Source: Okibacterium fritillariae (lineage in GTDB: Bacteria > Actinomycetota > Actinomycetes > Actinomycetales > Microbacteriaceae). From it: DNA of 64,000 bases. The position numbers and the translations under genes were made by a program. The DNA is taken from the NCBI RefSeq assembly GCF_900167575.1, contig NZ_FUZP01000001.1:1798001-1862000 (forward strand), given 5' to 3'. Positions 26,942-35,823 of this stretch are shown one piece after another. Under the pieces are notes generated by a model. That model saw only the letters and a program-made list of their open reading frames with translations, was not told the DNA's origin and ran no database searches. The first letter of the stretch is position 1. Every line of letters starts with the position of its first letter.

Positions 26942-27571
26942 GTGACGAGCACCTCCCTCAACTATGCGGCGCGAGCCCCCAAGATCAACCGACCGAACTC
27001 CGTAGCGGTCGGCACAATCGTGTGGCTGGGCAGCGAAGTCATGTTCTTCGCCGGCCTCTTCGCCATCTACTTCACCCTCCGCTCTGTGGCGCCCGATCTG
27101 TGGGCCACCCACACGGCCACGCTGAACATCCCGTTCTCGACGGTCAACACGATCATCCTCGTGGCCTCGTCGTTCACGTGCCAGTTCGGTGTGTTCGCGG
27201 CCGAGCGCATGCAGCCGCGCTCCGTGGGCCCCAAGCCCTCGCAGTGGGGCATGGTCGAGTGGTTCTTCCTCACCTACACGCTCGGCGCCATGTTCGTCGT
27301 CGGCCAGATCTTCGAATACGCCACGCTCGTCAGCGAGGGCATCTCCCTCAGCTCGGATGCCTACGGCTCCGCGTTCTACCTGACGACCGGTTTCCACGGC
27401 CTCCACGTCACGGGCGGTCTCATCGCCTTCCTGCTGGTCATCGGACGCGCTTACGCGGTCAAGACCTTCACCCACAAAGAAGCAACTTCCGCAATCGTCG
27501 TGTCCTACTACTGGCACTTCGTCGACGTCGTCTGGCTCGGCCTGTTCTTCGTCATCTACGTTCTCAAATAG
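26942..27571 (+). CDS. ctaE: Cytochrome c oxidase subunit III
   Basis: 209 residues from the GTG at 26942 ([20 protein letters not shown]); the frame is open to 26882 but that part overlaps the promoter. Five to seven helices with [30 protein letters not shown] and [20 protein letters not shown], the family's conserved ends. It is part of the aa3 oxidase, which in actinobacteria forms a supercomplex with the bcc complex; its gene heads the qcrCAB operon as usual in this phylum. Confidence 0.95.
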   Translation: MTSTSLNYAARAPKINRPNSVAVGTIVWLGSEVMFFAGLFAIYFTLRSVAPDLWATHTATLNIPFSTVNTIILVASSFTCQFGVFAAERMQPRSVGPKPSQWGMVEWFFLTYTLGAMFVVGQIFEYATLVSEGISLSSDAYGSAFYLTTGFHGLHVTGGLIAFLLVIGRAYAVKTFTHKEATSAIVVSYYWHFVDVVWLGLFFVIYVLK

Positions 27572-27593
27572 AAATCGGAGCTGAGCCATCTCC

Positions 27594-28409
27594 ATGCTTA
27601 GGAAACGCAACACGTCCGCTCGCACGGCCCGCAAGAACGGTCGGCGTTCCCCGCTGGCCACGGTCGCTCTGATCGCGGTCGGGCTGCTCTTCACGGGCGG
27701 CGCCTACGCGGCCTTCAGCGCCACCACGGCCAACGCCGAGACGCCCACCGCCAACACGCAGGCCTCGGTCGAAGAGGGCAAGAAGCTCTTCCAGGCCAAC
27801 TGCGCCACGTGCCACGGCCTCGCCCTCGACGGCAGCGAAGACGGCCCCAGCCTCATCGGCGTCGGTGCCGCATCCGTCGACTTCCAGGTGGGAACGGGTC
27901 GCATGCCCATGCAGGCCCAGGGCCCGCAGGCGCTCGAGAAGCCCGTGCAGTTCACCGAAGAGCAGATCTCCTCGCTCGCGGCCTACGTCGCGTCAGTGGC
28001 CCCCGGCCCCGCCATCCCCGAGGAGCAGTACCTCGATGCGCAGGGCGATGCCGCCAACGGCGCCGAGCTGTTCCGCATCAACTGCGCCATGTGCCACAAC
28101 GTGGCCGGTGCCGGTGGAGCGCTCACCGAGGGTAAGTTCGCTCCCCCGCTCACGGGTGTCACGCCCGCGCACATCTACGAGGCCATGGTCACCGGCCCGC
28201 AGAACATGCCCGTCTTCAACGACATGAACCTCACGCCCGAAGACAAGCGCGACATCATCACGGCCCTGAAGTACACCGAGAACGCATCCACCGTCGGCGG
28301 CAACCCGCTCGGCGCGCTGGGCCCGGTCGCTGAAGGCCTCTTCCTCTGGATCTTCGGCCTGGGCGCCATCGTCGCCCTGACCGTGTGGATCACGGCGAAG
28401 TCCAACTAA
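27594..28409 (+). CDS. qcrC: Di-haem cytochrome c subunit of the bc1 complex
   Basis: 271 residues. An N-terminal membrane anchor/signal (about 20-42) is followed by two c-type haem domains: C70-A-T-C-H74 and C164-A-M-C-H168, and a C-terminal membrane helix (about 243-264). Two haems allow direct electron transfer to the aa3 oxidase without soluble cytochrome c. It lies 22 bp after ctaE and 47 bp before qcrA, with GGAG upstream. Confidence 0.96.
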   Translation: MLRKRNTSARTARKNGRRSPLATVALIAVGLLFTGGAYAAFSATTANAETPTANTQASVEEGKKLFQANCATCHGLALDGSEDGPSLIGVGAASVDFQVGTGRMPMQAQGPQALEKPVQFTEEQISSLAAYVASVAPGPAIPEEQYLDAQGDAANGAELFRINCAMCHNVAGAGGALTEGKFAPPLTGVTPAHIYEAMVTGPQNMPVFNDMNLTPEDKRDIITALKYTENASTVGGNPLGALGPVAEGLFLWIFGLGAIVALTVWITAKSN

Positions 28410-28456
28410 CAGATTTAGCAACAGCGTTCTCCCCGAACGCATCACGAAGGAGCACA

Positions 28457-29530
28457 ATGGCACAGGACGGTAACAGCGGCAGAGAGCTCGCCGCTGCCGA
28501 CCAGTCGGATCACGGCCAGGAGCGTGTCGGTTCGCCCGGCACCGCTGTGGTGACCTCCGACCGAGTCACCGACCCCGGTCTGCCGGAGCACCGTAAGCGT
28601 GTCACCGACCTCGACCCGAAGAAGAACAAGCGGGCCGAGCGCGTCGTCTACACGCTGTTCTACCTGTCGATCGCCGGAAGCGTCTTCGCGATCGCCGCCT
28701 ACATGGCATGGCCGATCAACCCTGAAGACCTCATGTCGGTCCGCGCGAACAACCTGTTCATCGGTCTCGGCCTCACGCTGGCGCTCATGGGCATCGGTAT
28801 CGGTGCGGTCCACTGGGGCAAGGCCCTCATGGCCGACCACGAAGGCGTCGACCTCCGTCACCCGGTCCGCGGAACAGACGCCACGCGCGAGCGTGCCGTC
28901 GAGATCTTCGCCGAAGCCAATGAAGAGTCCGGGTTCGGCCGTCGCGCCCTCATCCGCAACTCGCTCATCGGCGCGCTGATCGCCTTCCCTCTGCCTGCCG
29001 TCGTGCTGTTCCGTGGCCTCGCCCCCGAGGGTGAGAACCCCGTCGACCTGCTCAACGAGACCGCCTGGGAGAAGGGCACGCGCCTGGCGCGCGACCCCTC
29101 CGGCCAGCCGATCAAGGCCTCCGAGGTCACTCTCGGCTCGGTCTTCCACGTCATCCCCGAGGGCCTCGGCGACATGCCGCACATGCTCGAGGAGAAGGCC
29201 AAGGCGATCGTGCTGCTCATGCGCCTCAAGCCCGAAGATCTCGTAGAGCTTCCCGAGCGCAAAAACTGGTCGTACGATGGCATTGTTGCCTACTCGAAGG
29301 TCTGCACCCACGTGGGTTGCCCGGTGGCTCTCTATGAGCAGCAGACCCACCACCTGCTCTGCCCCTGCCACCAGTCGCAGTTCGATGTCACCAACCACTG
29401 TGCGGTCATCTTCGGACCGGCCGCTCGTCCCCTCCCGCAGCTTCCCATCGCGATCGACGACGAGGGTTACCTCATCGCCCAGAGCGACTTCCACGAACCT
29501 GTCGGGCCTAGCTTCTGGGAGCGTCATTGA
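28457..29530 (+). CDS. qcrA: Rieske iron-sulfur subunit of the bc1 complex
   Basis: 357 residues from the ATG at 28457 with GAAGGAG seven bases upstream; the frame is open further to 28385. Three membrane segments (about 64-84, 98-118 and 168-186) mark the actinobacterial three-helix Rieske type. The cluster ligands are C283/H285 with C288 (VCTHVGCPV) and C302, C304/H305 (LCPCHQSQFD), the extra cysteines forming the stabilising disulfide. It overlaps qcrB by 4 bp. Confidence 0.96.
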   Translation: MAQDGNSGRELAAADQSDHGQERVGSPGTAVVTSDRVTDPGLPEHRKRVTDLDPKKNKRAERVVYTLFYLSIAGSVFAIAAYMAWPINPEDLMSVRANNLFIGLGLTLALMGIGIGAVHWGKALMADHEGVDLRHPVRGTDATRERAVEIFAEANEESGFGRRALIRNSLIGALIAFPLPAVVLFRGLAPEGENPVDLLNETAWEKGTRLARDPSGQPIKASEVTLGSVFHVIPEGLGDMPHMLEEKAKAIVLLMRLKPEDLVELPERKNWSYDGIVAYSKVCTHVGCPVALYEQQTHHLLCPCHQSQFDVTNHCAVIFGPAARPLPQLPIAIDDEGYLIAQSDFHEPVGPSFWERH

Positions 29531-31158
29531 GTACCGTAACCGCCCCGCCCACGGCCACTGAGTCGTCGGCGCCCGTGGCGAAGAAGAGCGGCGGCCTCAC
29601 GGCCGGCGCAGCCAACTACCTCGACGAGCGCACGAGCATCTCGGCCGTCGTCAAAGAGTTCGGTCGCAAGATCTTCCCCGACCACTGGTCGTTCCTCCTC
29701 GGCGAGGTTGCTCTCTACAGCTTCGTCGTGATCCTGCTTTCGGGCAGCTTCCTCACGTTCTTCTTCCAGGCCTCCATGGCCGAGGTCCACTACGACGGCT
29801 CCTATGTGCCGCTCAAGGGCGTCGCCATGTCGGCGGCCATGTCCTCCACGCTCGACATCTCGTTCGACATCCGTGGCGGTCTGCTCATGCGCCAGGTGCA
29901 CCACTGGGCGGCCCTGCTGTTCGTGGCCTCCATCGGCCTGCACATGCTGCGCATCTTCTTCACGGGTGCGTTCCGCAAGCCGCGCGAGCTCAACTGGGTC
30001 ATCGGTTTCGTCCTCTTCATCCTCGCGATGGCCGAGGGCTTCACCGGCTACTCGCTCCCCGACGACCTGCTCTCGGGCAACGGTCTGCGCATCATCGACG
30101 GCATGATCAAGGGCTTCCCGATCGTCGGCACGTGGATCTCGTTCCTCCTCTTCGGCGGCGAGTTCCCGGGCACCGACATCGTCGGCCGCCTCTACACGCT
30201 GCACATCCTGTTGCTGCCGGCACTCGTCGTCGCGTTCATCGCGCTGCACCTGGTGTTCGTCGTCGTGCACAAGCACACGCAGTTCCCCGGTGCCGGCCGC
30301 ACGCAGCAGAACGTCGTCGGCTACCCGGTCCTCCCGGTCTACGCCGCCAAGGCCGGTGGATTCTTCTTCATCGTCTTCGGCGTCATCATGCTGATGGCAA
30401 CGTTCTTCACGATCAACCCGATCTGGAACTACGGCCCCTACGACCCGTCGCCGGTGTCCGCGGGAACGCAGCCTGACTGGTACATCGGTTTCGCCGACGG
30501 CGCCCTGCGTCTCGTGCCGCCGCACCTCGAGTTCATGCTGTTCGACCACACGTTCTCGTTCAACATCCTCATCCCCGTCGGCATCCTGGGTCTGTTCATC
30601 CTCACGGTTCTGATCTACCCGTTCATCGAGGCCTGGGTCACGGGCGACAAGCGCGAGCACCACATCCTCGACCGTCCCCGCAACGCCCCGACCCGCACCG
30701 CGATCGGTGCCGCCGGTGTCACGTTCTACGCGGCGCTCTGGGCTGCGGCCTCCTCCGACATCATCGCCACGCACTTCATGGTGACGATGGAGGGTGTCAT
30801 CCACACGCTGCAGTTCTGCCTCATCGTCGGGCCGTTCATCGCGTACTTCATCACGAAGCGCATCTGCCTCGGCCTGCAGAAGAAGGATCGCGAGATCGTT
30901 CTGCACGGCTTCGAGTCGGGCCGCATCGTGCGCCTCCCCGGTGGCGAGTACATCGAGGTGCACGAGCCCGTCGACGAGTACGAGCGTTGGGAACTGGTCA
31001 GCTACGAGGACTACAAGCCCCTCATGATCCGCCCCAACTCGCGCGGCAAGATCACCACCACGCAGCGCGTGCGCGGCTCGCTTTCCCGCTGGTTCTTCGA
31101 GGATCGCATCGCGCCGACCACCAAGAACGAAATCGAGCGCTCACACGGAGACCACTAG
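29527..31158 (+). CDS. qcrB: Cytochrome b subunit of the bc1 complex
   Basis: 543 residues from a TTG start that overlaps the qcrA stop (TTGA). Haem-ligand histidines lie in QVHHWAALLFVASIGLHMLR and in HILLLPALVVAFIALHLVFV. The quinol-oxidation PEWY-type motif is replaced by the actinobacterial PDWYIGFADG. A C-terminal soluble extension of about 120 residues (EIVLHGFESGRIVRLPGGEY...) is usual for the phylum. It is followed by a strong terminator. Confidence 0.96.
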   Translation: MSTVTAPPTATESSAPVAKKSGGLTAGAANYLDERTSISAVVKEFGRKIFPDHWSFLLGEVALYSFVVILLSGSFLTFFFQASMAEVHYDGSYVPLKGVAMSAAMSSTLDISFDIRGGLLMRQVHHWAALLFVASIGLHMLRIFFTGAFRKPRELNWVIGFVLFILAMAEGFTGYSLPDDLLSGNGLRIIDGMIKGFPIVGTWISFLLFGGEFPGTDIVGRLYTLHILLLPALVVAFIALHLVFVVVHKHTQFPGAGRTQQNVVGYPVLPVYAAKAGGFFFIVFGVIMLMATFFTINPIWNYGPYDPSPVSAGTQPDWYIGFADGALRLVPPHLEFMLFDHTFSFNILIPVGILGLFILTVLIYPFIEAWVTGDKREHHILDRPRNAPTRTAIGAAGVTFYAALWAAASSDIIATHFMVTMEGVIHTLQFCLIVGPFIAYFITKRICLGLQKKDREIVLHGFESGRIVRLPGGEYIEVHEPVDEYERWELVSYEDYKPLMIRPNSRGKITTTQRVRGSLSRWFFEDRIAPTTKNEIERSHGDH

Positions 31159-31175
31159 TCTCCGCTGAACGCCCC

Positions 31176-31208
31176 GAAGGCCCCGTCGCTTCTGCGACGG
31201 GGCCTTCG
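31176..31208 (+). terminator. Intrinsic terminator of ctaE-qcrCAB
   Basis: A 14-bp perfect stem (GAAGGCCCCGTCGC and complement) with a TTCT loop begins 17 bases after the qcrB stop. The trailing sequence is TTCGTCGTACC, with only a weak T tract, as is common in high-GC genomes. Confidence 0.85.
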
Positions 31209-31230
31209 TCGTACCATCACGGCGCTGCGG

Positions 31231-31336
31231 GGCTCGCGTGCCGGGGCCGTGATCGCCTCACCGCCTCACCAGGCTCGCGCGCCGGGGCCGGGATCGCCTC
31301 ACCGCCTCGCCGGGCTCGCGCGCCGGGGCCGGCGCC
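31231..31336. repeat. 41-bp imperfect tandem repeat, about 2.6 copies
   Basis: Units start at 31231, 31272 and 31313 with GGCTCGCG(T/C)GCCGGGGCC and continue GTGATCGCCTCACCGCC or close variants. Non-coding, between the qcrB terminator and the SnoaL-like gene's stop. The third copy is cut short. Confidence 0.9.
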
Positions 31337-31363
31337 CTGTCGCGCATGAGCGGAGGCGGAACG

Positions 31364-31762
31364 CTAGACGGTGCCCCAGAAGGCGTCCTCGGCGGCGCCG
31401 TCCTCCGAGAAGAGATGCATCTCGACGATCTTGCCGCCGCGCACCGTCAGCAGGTCCACCCCCGACATGTCCGTGGAAGCGTCCTCACGCCGTCCGGTGA
31501 ATCGGACGGGAACCGCGACCAGGTCGCCGTTCACCATCAGGGGGCCCGCGACCTCGAGTGCGAACAATCCGTCGCTGACCTGCATCATGCCGCCGATCAG
31601 AGCGCCGACGCTGTCGACCCCACGGTGGATGCCCGAGAACCGGTTCTCCCCCGGCTGGTGCCAGACGACGTCCTGCGCGAACTGATCCATGAGGGTCGGC
31701 ACGTCTCCCCTCCTGAGGGCCTCGAAATAGATTCGCGCGATCGTTGCGGGCTGGGTTGTCAT
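31364..31762 (-). CDS. SnoaL-like / ketosteroid-isomerase-fold protein
   Basis: 132 residues, one NTF2-like domain: ARIYFEALRRGDVPTLMDQFAQDVVWHQPG at the start, then DLVAVPVRFTGRR and VDLLTVRGGKIVEMHLFSED. Family members are small isomerases, cyclases or ligand binders; a catalytic residue set cannot be assigned. It is divergent from an HxlR regulator with an inverted repeat between them, suggesting direct control. This pair sits between the two convergent respiratory operons. Confidence 0.85.
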   Translation of the reverse strand: MTTQPATIARIYFEALRRGDVPTLMDQFAQDVVWHQPGENRFSGIHRGVDSVGALIGGMMQVSDGLFALEVAGPLMVNGDLVAVPVRFTGRREDASTDMSGVDLLTVRGGKIVEMHLFSEDGAAEDAFWGTV

Positions 31763-31816
31763 GACTGCTCCTTCACGGGTGTTGTTCGGTCATCCCATCG
31801 TCAGCGTCAGTACCCT

Positions 31817-31832
31817 GTTACCTCAACGTAAC
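31817..31832. promoter_or_regulatory. Putative HxlR operator (GTTAC-N6-GTAAC)
   Basis: A perfect inverted repeat GTTAC-CTCAAC-GTAAC lies 12 bases before the HxlR ATG and 55 bases before the SnoaL start, in the shared divergent region. Position and symmetry fit a dimeric winged-helix repressor site. Confidence 0.55.
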
Positions 31833-31844
31833 CAAGGGGATGCC

Positions 31845-32249
31845 ATGCACACCGAACGGCCAGACTGGAACGTCATGTTGGCCACCTGCCCGTCCCGCAC
31901 CTCCCTGGCGCGTATCGCCAACAAGTGGACCGCCATGATCGTGATCACGCTGAGCGCCGGCCCCGTCCGCTTCGGCGACATCCGCACGAGGGTCGAGGGC
32001 ATCAGCGGCAAAGTCCTCGCCGCGACGTTGCGGGATCTCGAACGCGACGGCATCGTGACCCGCATCGCTTACGACGAGATGCCTCCGCGTGTCGACTACG
32101 AGCTGACCCCGCTCGGCCAGACGCTCCGAGACCCGTTGCGGGCGCTCAGCGCGTGGGCCGAGGAACACATCGAGCAGGTCATGCGATCACGCGACGAGTT
32201 CGACGCCACGGCCGACGCCGAACTCTCGGACCGGCTGAGCAGCCACTGA
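31845..32249 (+). CDS. HxlR-family winged-helix regulator
   Basis: 134 residues from the ATG at 31845; the open frame upstream to 31761 overlaps the operator and lacks conservation. The domain shows TSLARIANKWTAMIVITLSAG, RFGDIRTRVEGISGKVLAATL and RDLERDGIVTR. The pre-domain Cys in MLATCPSRTSL is in the position of the redox-active Cys of other members. Probably controls the divergent SnoaL-like gene and itself. A 34-bp tandem array begins right after its stop codon. Confidence 0.9.
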   Translation: MHTERPDWNVMLATCPSRTSLARIANKWTAMIVITLSAGPVRFGDIRTRVEGISGKVLAATLRDLERDGIVTRIAYDEMPPRVDYELTPLGQTLRDPLRALSAWAEEHIEQVMRSRDEFDATADAELSDRLSSH

Positions 32250-32252
32250 CAG

Positions 32253-32388
32253 TTGGCTTCGATCCCGGTTGAGCAGCCGCCGTCCTTTGGCTTCGATCGT
32301 GCAGGAGTGGCTGCTGACGGTTGGCTTCGATCGCGCGTGAGTGACTGCTGGCCGTTGGCCTCGACACCGTCCGAGTCGCTGCTGAGCG
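32253..32388. repeat. 34-bp tandem repeat, four copies plus a partial copy in the hxlR 3' end
   Basis: Units start at 32253, 32287, 32321 and 32355, exactly 34 bp apart, each with TTGGCTTCGATC (last copy degenerate) followed by a conserved GAG..GC.GC.G pattern. The second half of a unit is also recognisable at 32237-32252, overlapping the hxlR stop. The units touch directly with no spacers. Occupies most of the 316-bp gap to the ctaF terminator; no gene is seen there. Confidence 0.92.
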
Positions 32389-32514
32389 CGCGTCTCCAAG
32401 CCGTCCGAGGGGCGGCAGGCCGTCGGCTGTGACACCGGAGCAGCCCCCGTTCTCCACCGGGTCAGATTACGGCCCGCGAGTGGTCCTCCGTTGCGCTGAC
32501 AACCGGTTAAACGA

Positions 32515-32547
32515 CGAATGCCGCCCCCTGTGAGGGAACGGCATTCG
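32515..32547 (-). terminator. Terminator of the ctaC-ctaD-ctaF operon
   Basis: Nine-base arms CGAATGCCG/CGGCATTCG enclose a 15-base loop, ending 18 bases beyond the ctaF stop. Read on the minus strand it is followed by TCGTTTAACC, a weak T tract. Confidence 0.7.
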
Positions 32548-32565
32548 CGAGGCTCTCAGCGGCGT

Positions 32566-32988
32566 TTAGCGCGCGTGGTAGCCGCGGTAGTACTCGTAGG
32601 TCCAACCCGTGATCGCGATGACCGTAAGGGCCACACCACCGAAGGCGATCCAGATGCCCACCGCGAGGCCGAGCATGACGAGCGCGCCACCACCGGCGAG
32701 GATGATGGGCCACCAGCTCCAGGGGCTGAAGAAACCGATCTCGGGGTCACCATCGTCGATGTTGGCCGTGAGCGTGTCTTCGGGGAGTTCGGCGCCCTGC
32801 TGCTTGTGCACGCGGCCCAAGTAGAAGGCGAGGAATGCACCCAGCGCACCGCTCAAGGTGAGTGCGACGGTGCCCACCCACTCCACGTAGCCGTGGAAGG
32901 GATCGACCAGGCTCCAGAAGGTGTAGACACCCGCGAGGAGGAAGCAGAAGACGGCGATGATCCAGAAGAGGACGACGTTAGCTTTCAT
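32566..32988 (-). CDS. ctaF: Cytochrome c oxidase subunit IV (actinobacterial)
   Basis: 140 residues, four membrane helices (about 5-27, 38-58, 92-112, 113-131), starting MKANVVLFWIIAVFC, the typical start of actinobacterial CtaF. It is a small structural subunit of the aa3 oxidase. It follows ctaD by 3 bp and is the last gene of the operon. Confidence 0.94.
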   Translation of the reverse strand: MKANVVLFWIIAVFCFLLAGVYTFWSLVDPFHGYVEWVGTVALTLSGALGAFLAFYLGRVHKQQGAELPEDTLTANIDDGDPEIGFFSPWSWWPIILAGGGALVMLGLAVGIWIAFGGVALTVIAITGWTYEYYRGYHAR

Positions 32989-32991
32989 GGG

Positions 32992-34722
32992 TTACTTCAC
33001 CTCTCCGGCGCCGAGGTCGACCGTGGGGGCATCGGGGGCGTCCTTGGCCGGACCCACACCGACCGGCAGGCCAGCTTCGGGGTGGTTCAGGTCGAACGCG
33101 GGACGCTCGGAACGGATACGGGGAATCGACGTGAAGTTGTGGCGCGGGGGCGGGCACGACGTTGCCCACTCGAGCGAACCACCGTAACCCCACGGGTCGT
33201 TCACCGTGACCTTCGGAGCCTTGCGGGCCGTCAGGTACACGTTCAGGAAGAACGGGATGAGCGACACGGCGAGGATCATGGCGCCGATGGTCGACAGCTG
33301 GTTCATCCAGGTGAAACCGTCCTCGGGCGAGTACGTCGCGTAACGACGCGGCATGCCCATAACACCCAACCAGTGCTGGATGAGGAACGTGGTGTGGAAT
33401 CCGATGAAGAGCAACCAGAAGTGCCAGTAGCCGAGCTTCTCGTTGAGCATCTTGCCGGTCCACTTGGGCCACCAGAAGTAGAAGCCGGCGAACATCGCGA
33501 ACACGACGGTGCCGAAGACGACGTAGTGGAAGTGGGCGACGACGAAGTACGTGTCGGACACGTGGAAGTCGAGCGGCGGCGAGGCCAGGATGACACCCGT
33601 GAGGCCACCGAAGACGAAGGTGACCAGGAAGCCCAGCGACCAGAGCAGCGGGGTCTCGAAGGTGACGGAGCCGCGCCACATGGTGCCGATCCAGTTGAAG
33701 ATCTTCACACCGGTCGGAACCGCGATGAGCATCGTCATGAGCGAGAAGAACGGCAACAGAACCGAACCGGTGACGTACATGTGGTGAGCCCACACGGTCA
33801 CGGACAGGGCGGCGATGGCGATGGTCGCGTAGACGAGGGTCTTGTAACCGAAGATCGGCTTGCGGCTAAACACCGGGAAGATCTCGGAGACGATGCCGAA
33901 GAACGGCAGCGCGATGATGTACACCTCGGGGTGACCGAAGAACCAGAACAGGTGCTGCCACAGGATGACGCCACCGTTTTCGGCGTCATAGATATGCGCC
34001 CCGAACACTCGGTCGGCGCCCAGTGCGAACAGGGCGGCGGCGAGGACCGGGAATGCCATCAGTACGAGCAGCGAGGTGACGAGCGTGTTCCACGTGAAGA
34101 TCGGCATGCGGAACATGGTCATGCCGGGGGCACGCATCGTGATGATCGTGGTGATGAAGTTGACGGCACCGAGGATCGTTCCGAAGCCCGACAGCGCGAG
34201 GCCCAGGACCCAGAGGTTTCCTCCGACGCCGGGCGAGAACGTGGTGCTCGAGAGCGGTGCGTAGGCGAACCATCCGAACGAGGCCGCACCCTGAGGGGTG
34301 AGGAACCCGCCGACGGCGAGCATGCTGCCGAAGGCGTAGAGCCAGAAGGCGAAGGCGTTCAGACGCGGGAACGCCACGTCGGGGGCGCCGATCTGCAACG
34401 GCATGAGCGCGTTGGCGAAGCCGGCGAAGAGGGGCGTCGCGAACATGAGAAGCATGATCGTGCCGTGCATCGTGAAGAGCTGGTTGTACTGCTCTTTCGT
34501 CGAGAGCAGCGCGAGGCCGGGCTCGAACAACTGCGCGCGGATGATGAGGGCCATCACGCCGCCGATGCAGAAGAAGATGAACGACGAGATCAGGTACATG
34601 TACCCGATGGTTTTGTGGTCGGTGGACGTGATCCACTTGACCAGGACGTTTCCCTTGTGCTCGACCGACGAGCGATCGATGACGCTCGCCTGGCCCGAAG
34701 GGAGTTCGATGGTGGTAGCCAT
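32992..34722 (-). CDS. ctaD: Cytochrome c oxidase subunit I
   Basis: 576 residues, 12 helices. Haem a/a3 and CuB ligands are visible: THDKTIGYMY-like start (SDHKTIGY variant [11 protein letters not shown]), [34 protein letters not shown] and [10 protein letters not shown]. The actinobacterial C-terminal extension ([20 protein letters not shown]) is present. It carries the proton-pumping oxygen-reduction site. It is 3 bp after ctaC. Confidence 0.97.
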   Translation of the reverse strand: MATTIELPSGQASVIDRSSVEHKGNVLVKWITSTDHKTIGYMYLISSFIFFCIGGVMALIIRAQLFEPGLALLSTKEQYNQLFTMHGTIMLLMFATPLFAGFANALMPLQIGAPDVAFPRLNAFAFWLYAFGSMLAVGGFLTPQGAASFGWFAYAPLSSTTFSPGVGGNLWVLGLALSGFGTILGAVNFITTIITMRAPGMTMFRMPIFTWNTLVTSLLVLMAFPVLAAALFALGADRVFGAHIYDAENGGVILWQHLFWFFGHPEVYIIALPFFGIVSEIFPVFSRKPIFGYKTLVYATIAIAALSVTVWAHHMYVTGSVLLPFFSLMTMLIAVPTGVKIFNWIGTMWRGSVTFETPLLWSLGFLVTFVFGGLTGVILASPPLDFHVSDTYFVVAHFHYVVFGTVVFAMFAGFYFWWPKWTGKMLNEKLGYWHFWLLFIGFHTTFLIQHWLGVMGMPRRYATYSPEDGFTWMNQLSTIGAMILAVSLIPFFLNVYLTARKAPKVTVNDPWGYGGSLEWATSCPPPRHNFTSIPRIRSERPAFDLNHPEAGLPVGVGPAKDAPDAPTVDLGAGEVK

Positions 34723-34725
34723 GGC

Positions 34726-35625
34726 CTACTTGCCTTCTTCCTCGGCCGACGCGGGCGTGGTGCCCGGGAGGTTGCTGTTTCGAGAGTATTCCTCGCCGAA
34801 ATCACCCACGTTGCCCTGATCTGCCAGCGACTCGAGGTAGTCCTCGTATTCGCCGGGCGAGACGACCTTCACGTTGAAGAGCATGAGCGAGTGGTATTCA
34901 CCACAGAGCTCGGCGCACTTGCCGGCGTAGGTGCCTTCGCGCTCGGGCGTGAAGTACATGTAGTTGATCTTGCCGGGGAACATGTCCTTCTTGTACAAGA
35001 AGTCGATGACCCAGAAGGAGTGGATGACGTCGCGCGACTGCAGGGCGATCTCGACGGTCTTGCCCTTGGGCAGGTAGAGCGTCGGGAGCAGCTCCTGGTT
35101 GACCGTGCCACGGTCGGCGTTGGGCTCGTCCTGAGCCTGCACGCCCGTGGACCACACGTCTTCACCCTCGACCGCGTCGGGGTAGACGAAGTCCCACGCC
35201 CACTGCTTGGCGAAGACCTCGATCTTGACGTCGGGGTTGGCCGTGGGCTGCTCGATGGCAGCCTGATCGCGGGCGGTGAAGGCGAAGAAGCCCAGCACCA
35301 GGATCAGCGGGATCACCGTGTAGAAGATCTCGATGGGCATGTTGTACCGCAGCTGCGCGGGAAGGCCGGTCTGGCCCTTGCGGCGGCGGTAGACCACGAT
35401 CGCCCAAATGAGGAGACCCCAGGTGACGACACCGACCGCGAGAAGCACGATCCAGGACGTGACCCAGAGGCCTGCGACCCGCTCGGTGTGGTTGGTAACC
35501 GGTGCCTCACCCTCGATAAAACCGGGGAGATAACCGTGTAGCTCGGCTTGGGTACAACCGGCGAGGACCACTGCGAGAGTGATCGCGACCGGAATTACAG
35601 CCCATCGGAGTCGACGTTTCGAACG
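34726..35625 (-). CDS. ctaC: Cytochrome c oxidase subunit II
   Basis: 299 residues from the GTG at 35625 (MRSKRRLRWAVIPVAI), chosen for its AAAGG six bases upstream; a GTG at 35649 is the longer alternative. A lipoprotein-type signal ends at VVLAGC. Two membrane helices (about 49-68, 94-112 including the FFAFTARDQ end) precede the cupredoxin domain with KQWAWDFVYP and the CuA site CAELCGEYHSLMLF. It accepts electrons from cytochrome c haem. First gene of ctaC-ctaD-ctaF. Confidence 0.95.
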   Translation of the reverse strand, partial: RSKRRLRWAVIPVAITLAVVLAGCTQAELHGYLPGFIEGEAPVTNHTERVAGLWVTSWIVLLAVGVVTWGLLIWAIVVYRRRKGQTGLPAQLRYNMPIEIFYTVIPLILVLGFFAFTARDQAAIEQPTANPDVKIEVFAKQWAWDFVYPDAVEGEDVWSTGVQAQDEPNADRGTVNQELLPTLYLPKGKTVEIALQSRDVIHSFWVIDFLYKKDMFPGKINYMYFTPEREGTYAGKCAELCGEYHSLMLFNVKVVSPGEYEDYLESLADQGNVGDFGEEYSRNSNLPGTTPASAEEEGK

Positions 35626-35748
35626 CACCTGGGACCTTTCAGAAGACACTGTTAGTTCCCTGTCAGTCTATCCCGATAGTGCCGAGAGGTCGTGACCATT
35701 TACGGGCCGGAAAGGGCAATTGTGCTGTTCCCGACGCAAAACAAAAGA

Positions 35749-35782
35749 CGAGGGGCCCGGCCTGTCGCGGCCGGACCCCTCG
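35749..35782 (-). terminator. Intrinsic terminator of erpA
   Basis: A 14-bp stem with one mismatch (CGAGGGGTCCGGCC on the minus strand) around a six-base loop, followed on the minus strand by TCTTTTGTTTTG. This is the clearest T-tailed terminator in the window. It lies 41 bases after the erpA stop. Confidence 0.88.
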
Positions 35783-35823
35783 TCCTCACGTATTCGCGCC
35801 TCAGGTGCGAAACGCTCTCAGCT

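Noticed and set aside
32253-32388. 34-bp repeats as a CRISPR array
   Set aside because: Units abut directly with no spacers, copies vary, and there are no cas genes.
32518-35541. 1007-codon open frame on the + strand opposite ctaF-ctaD-ctaC
   Set aside because: Antisense shadow of three well-identified genes; composition is His/Arg/Glu-rich with no domain, typical of reverse frames in high-GC DNA.
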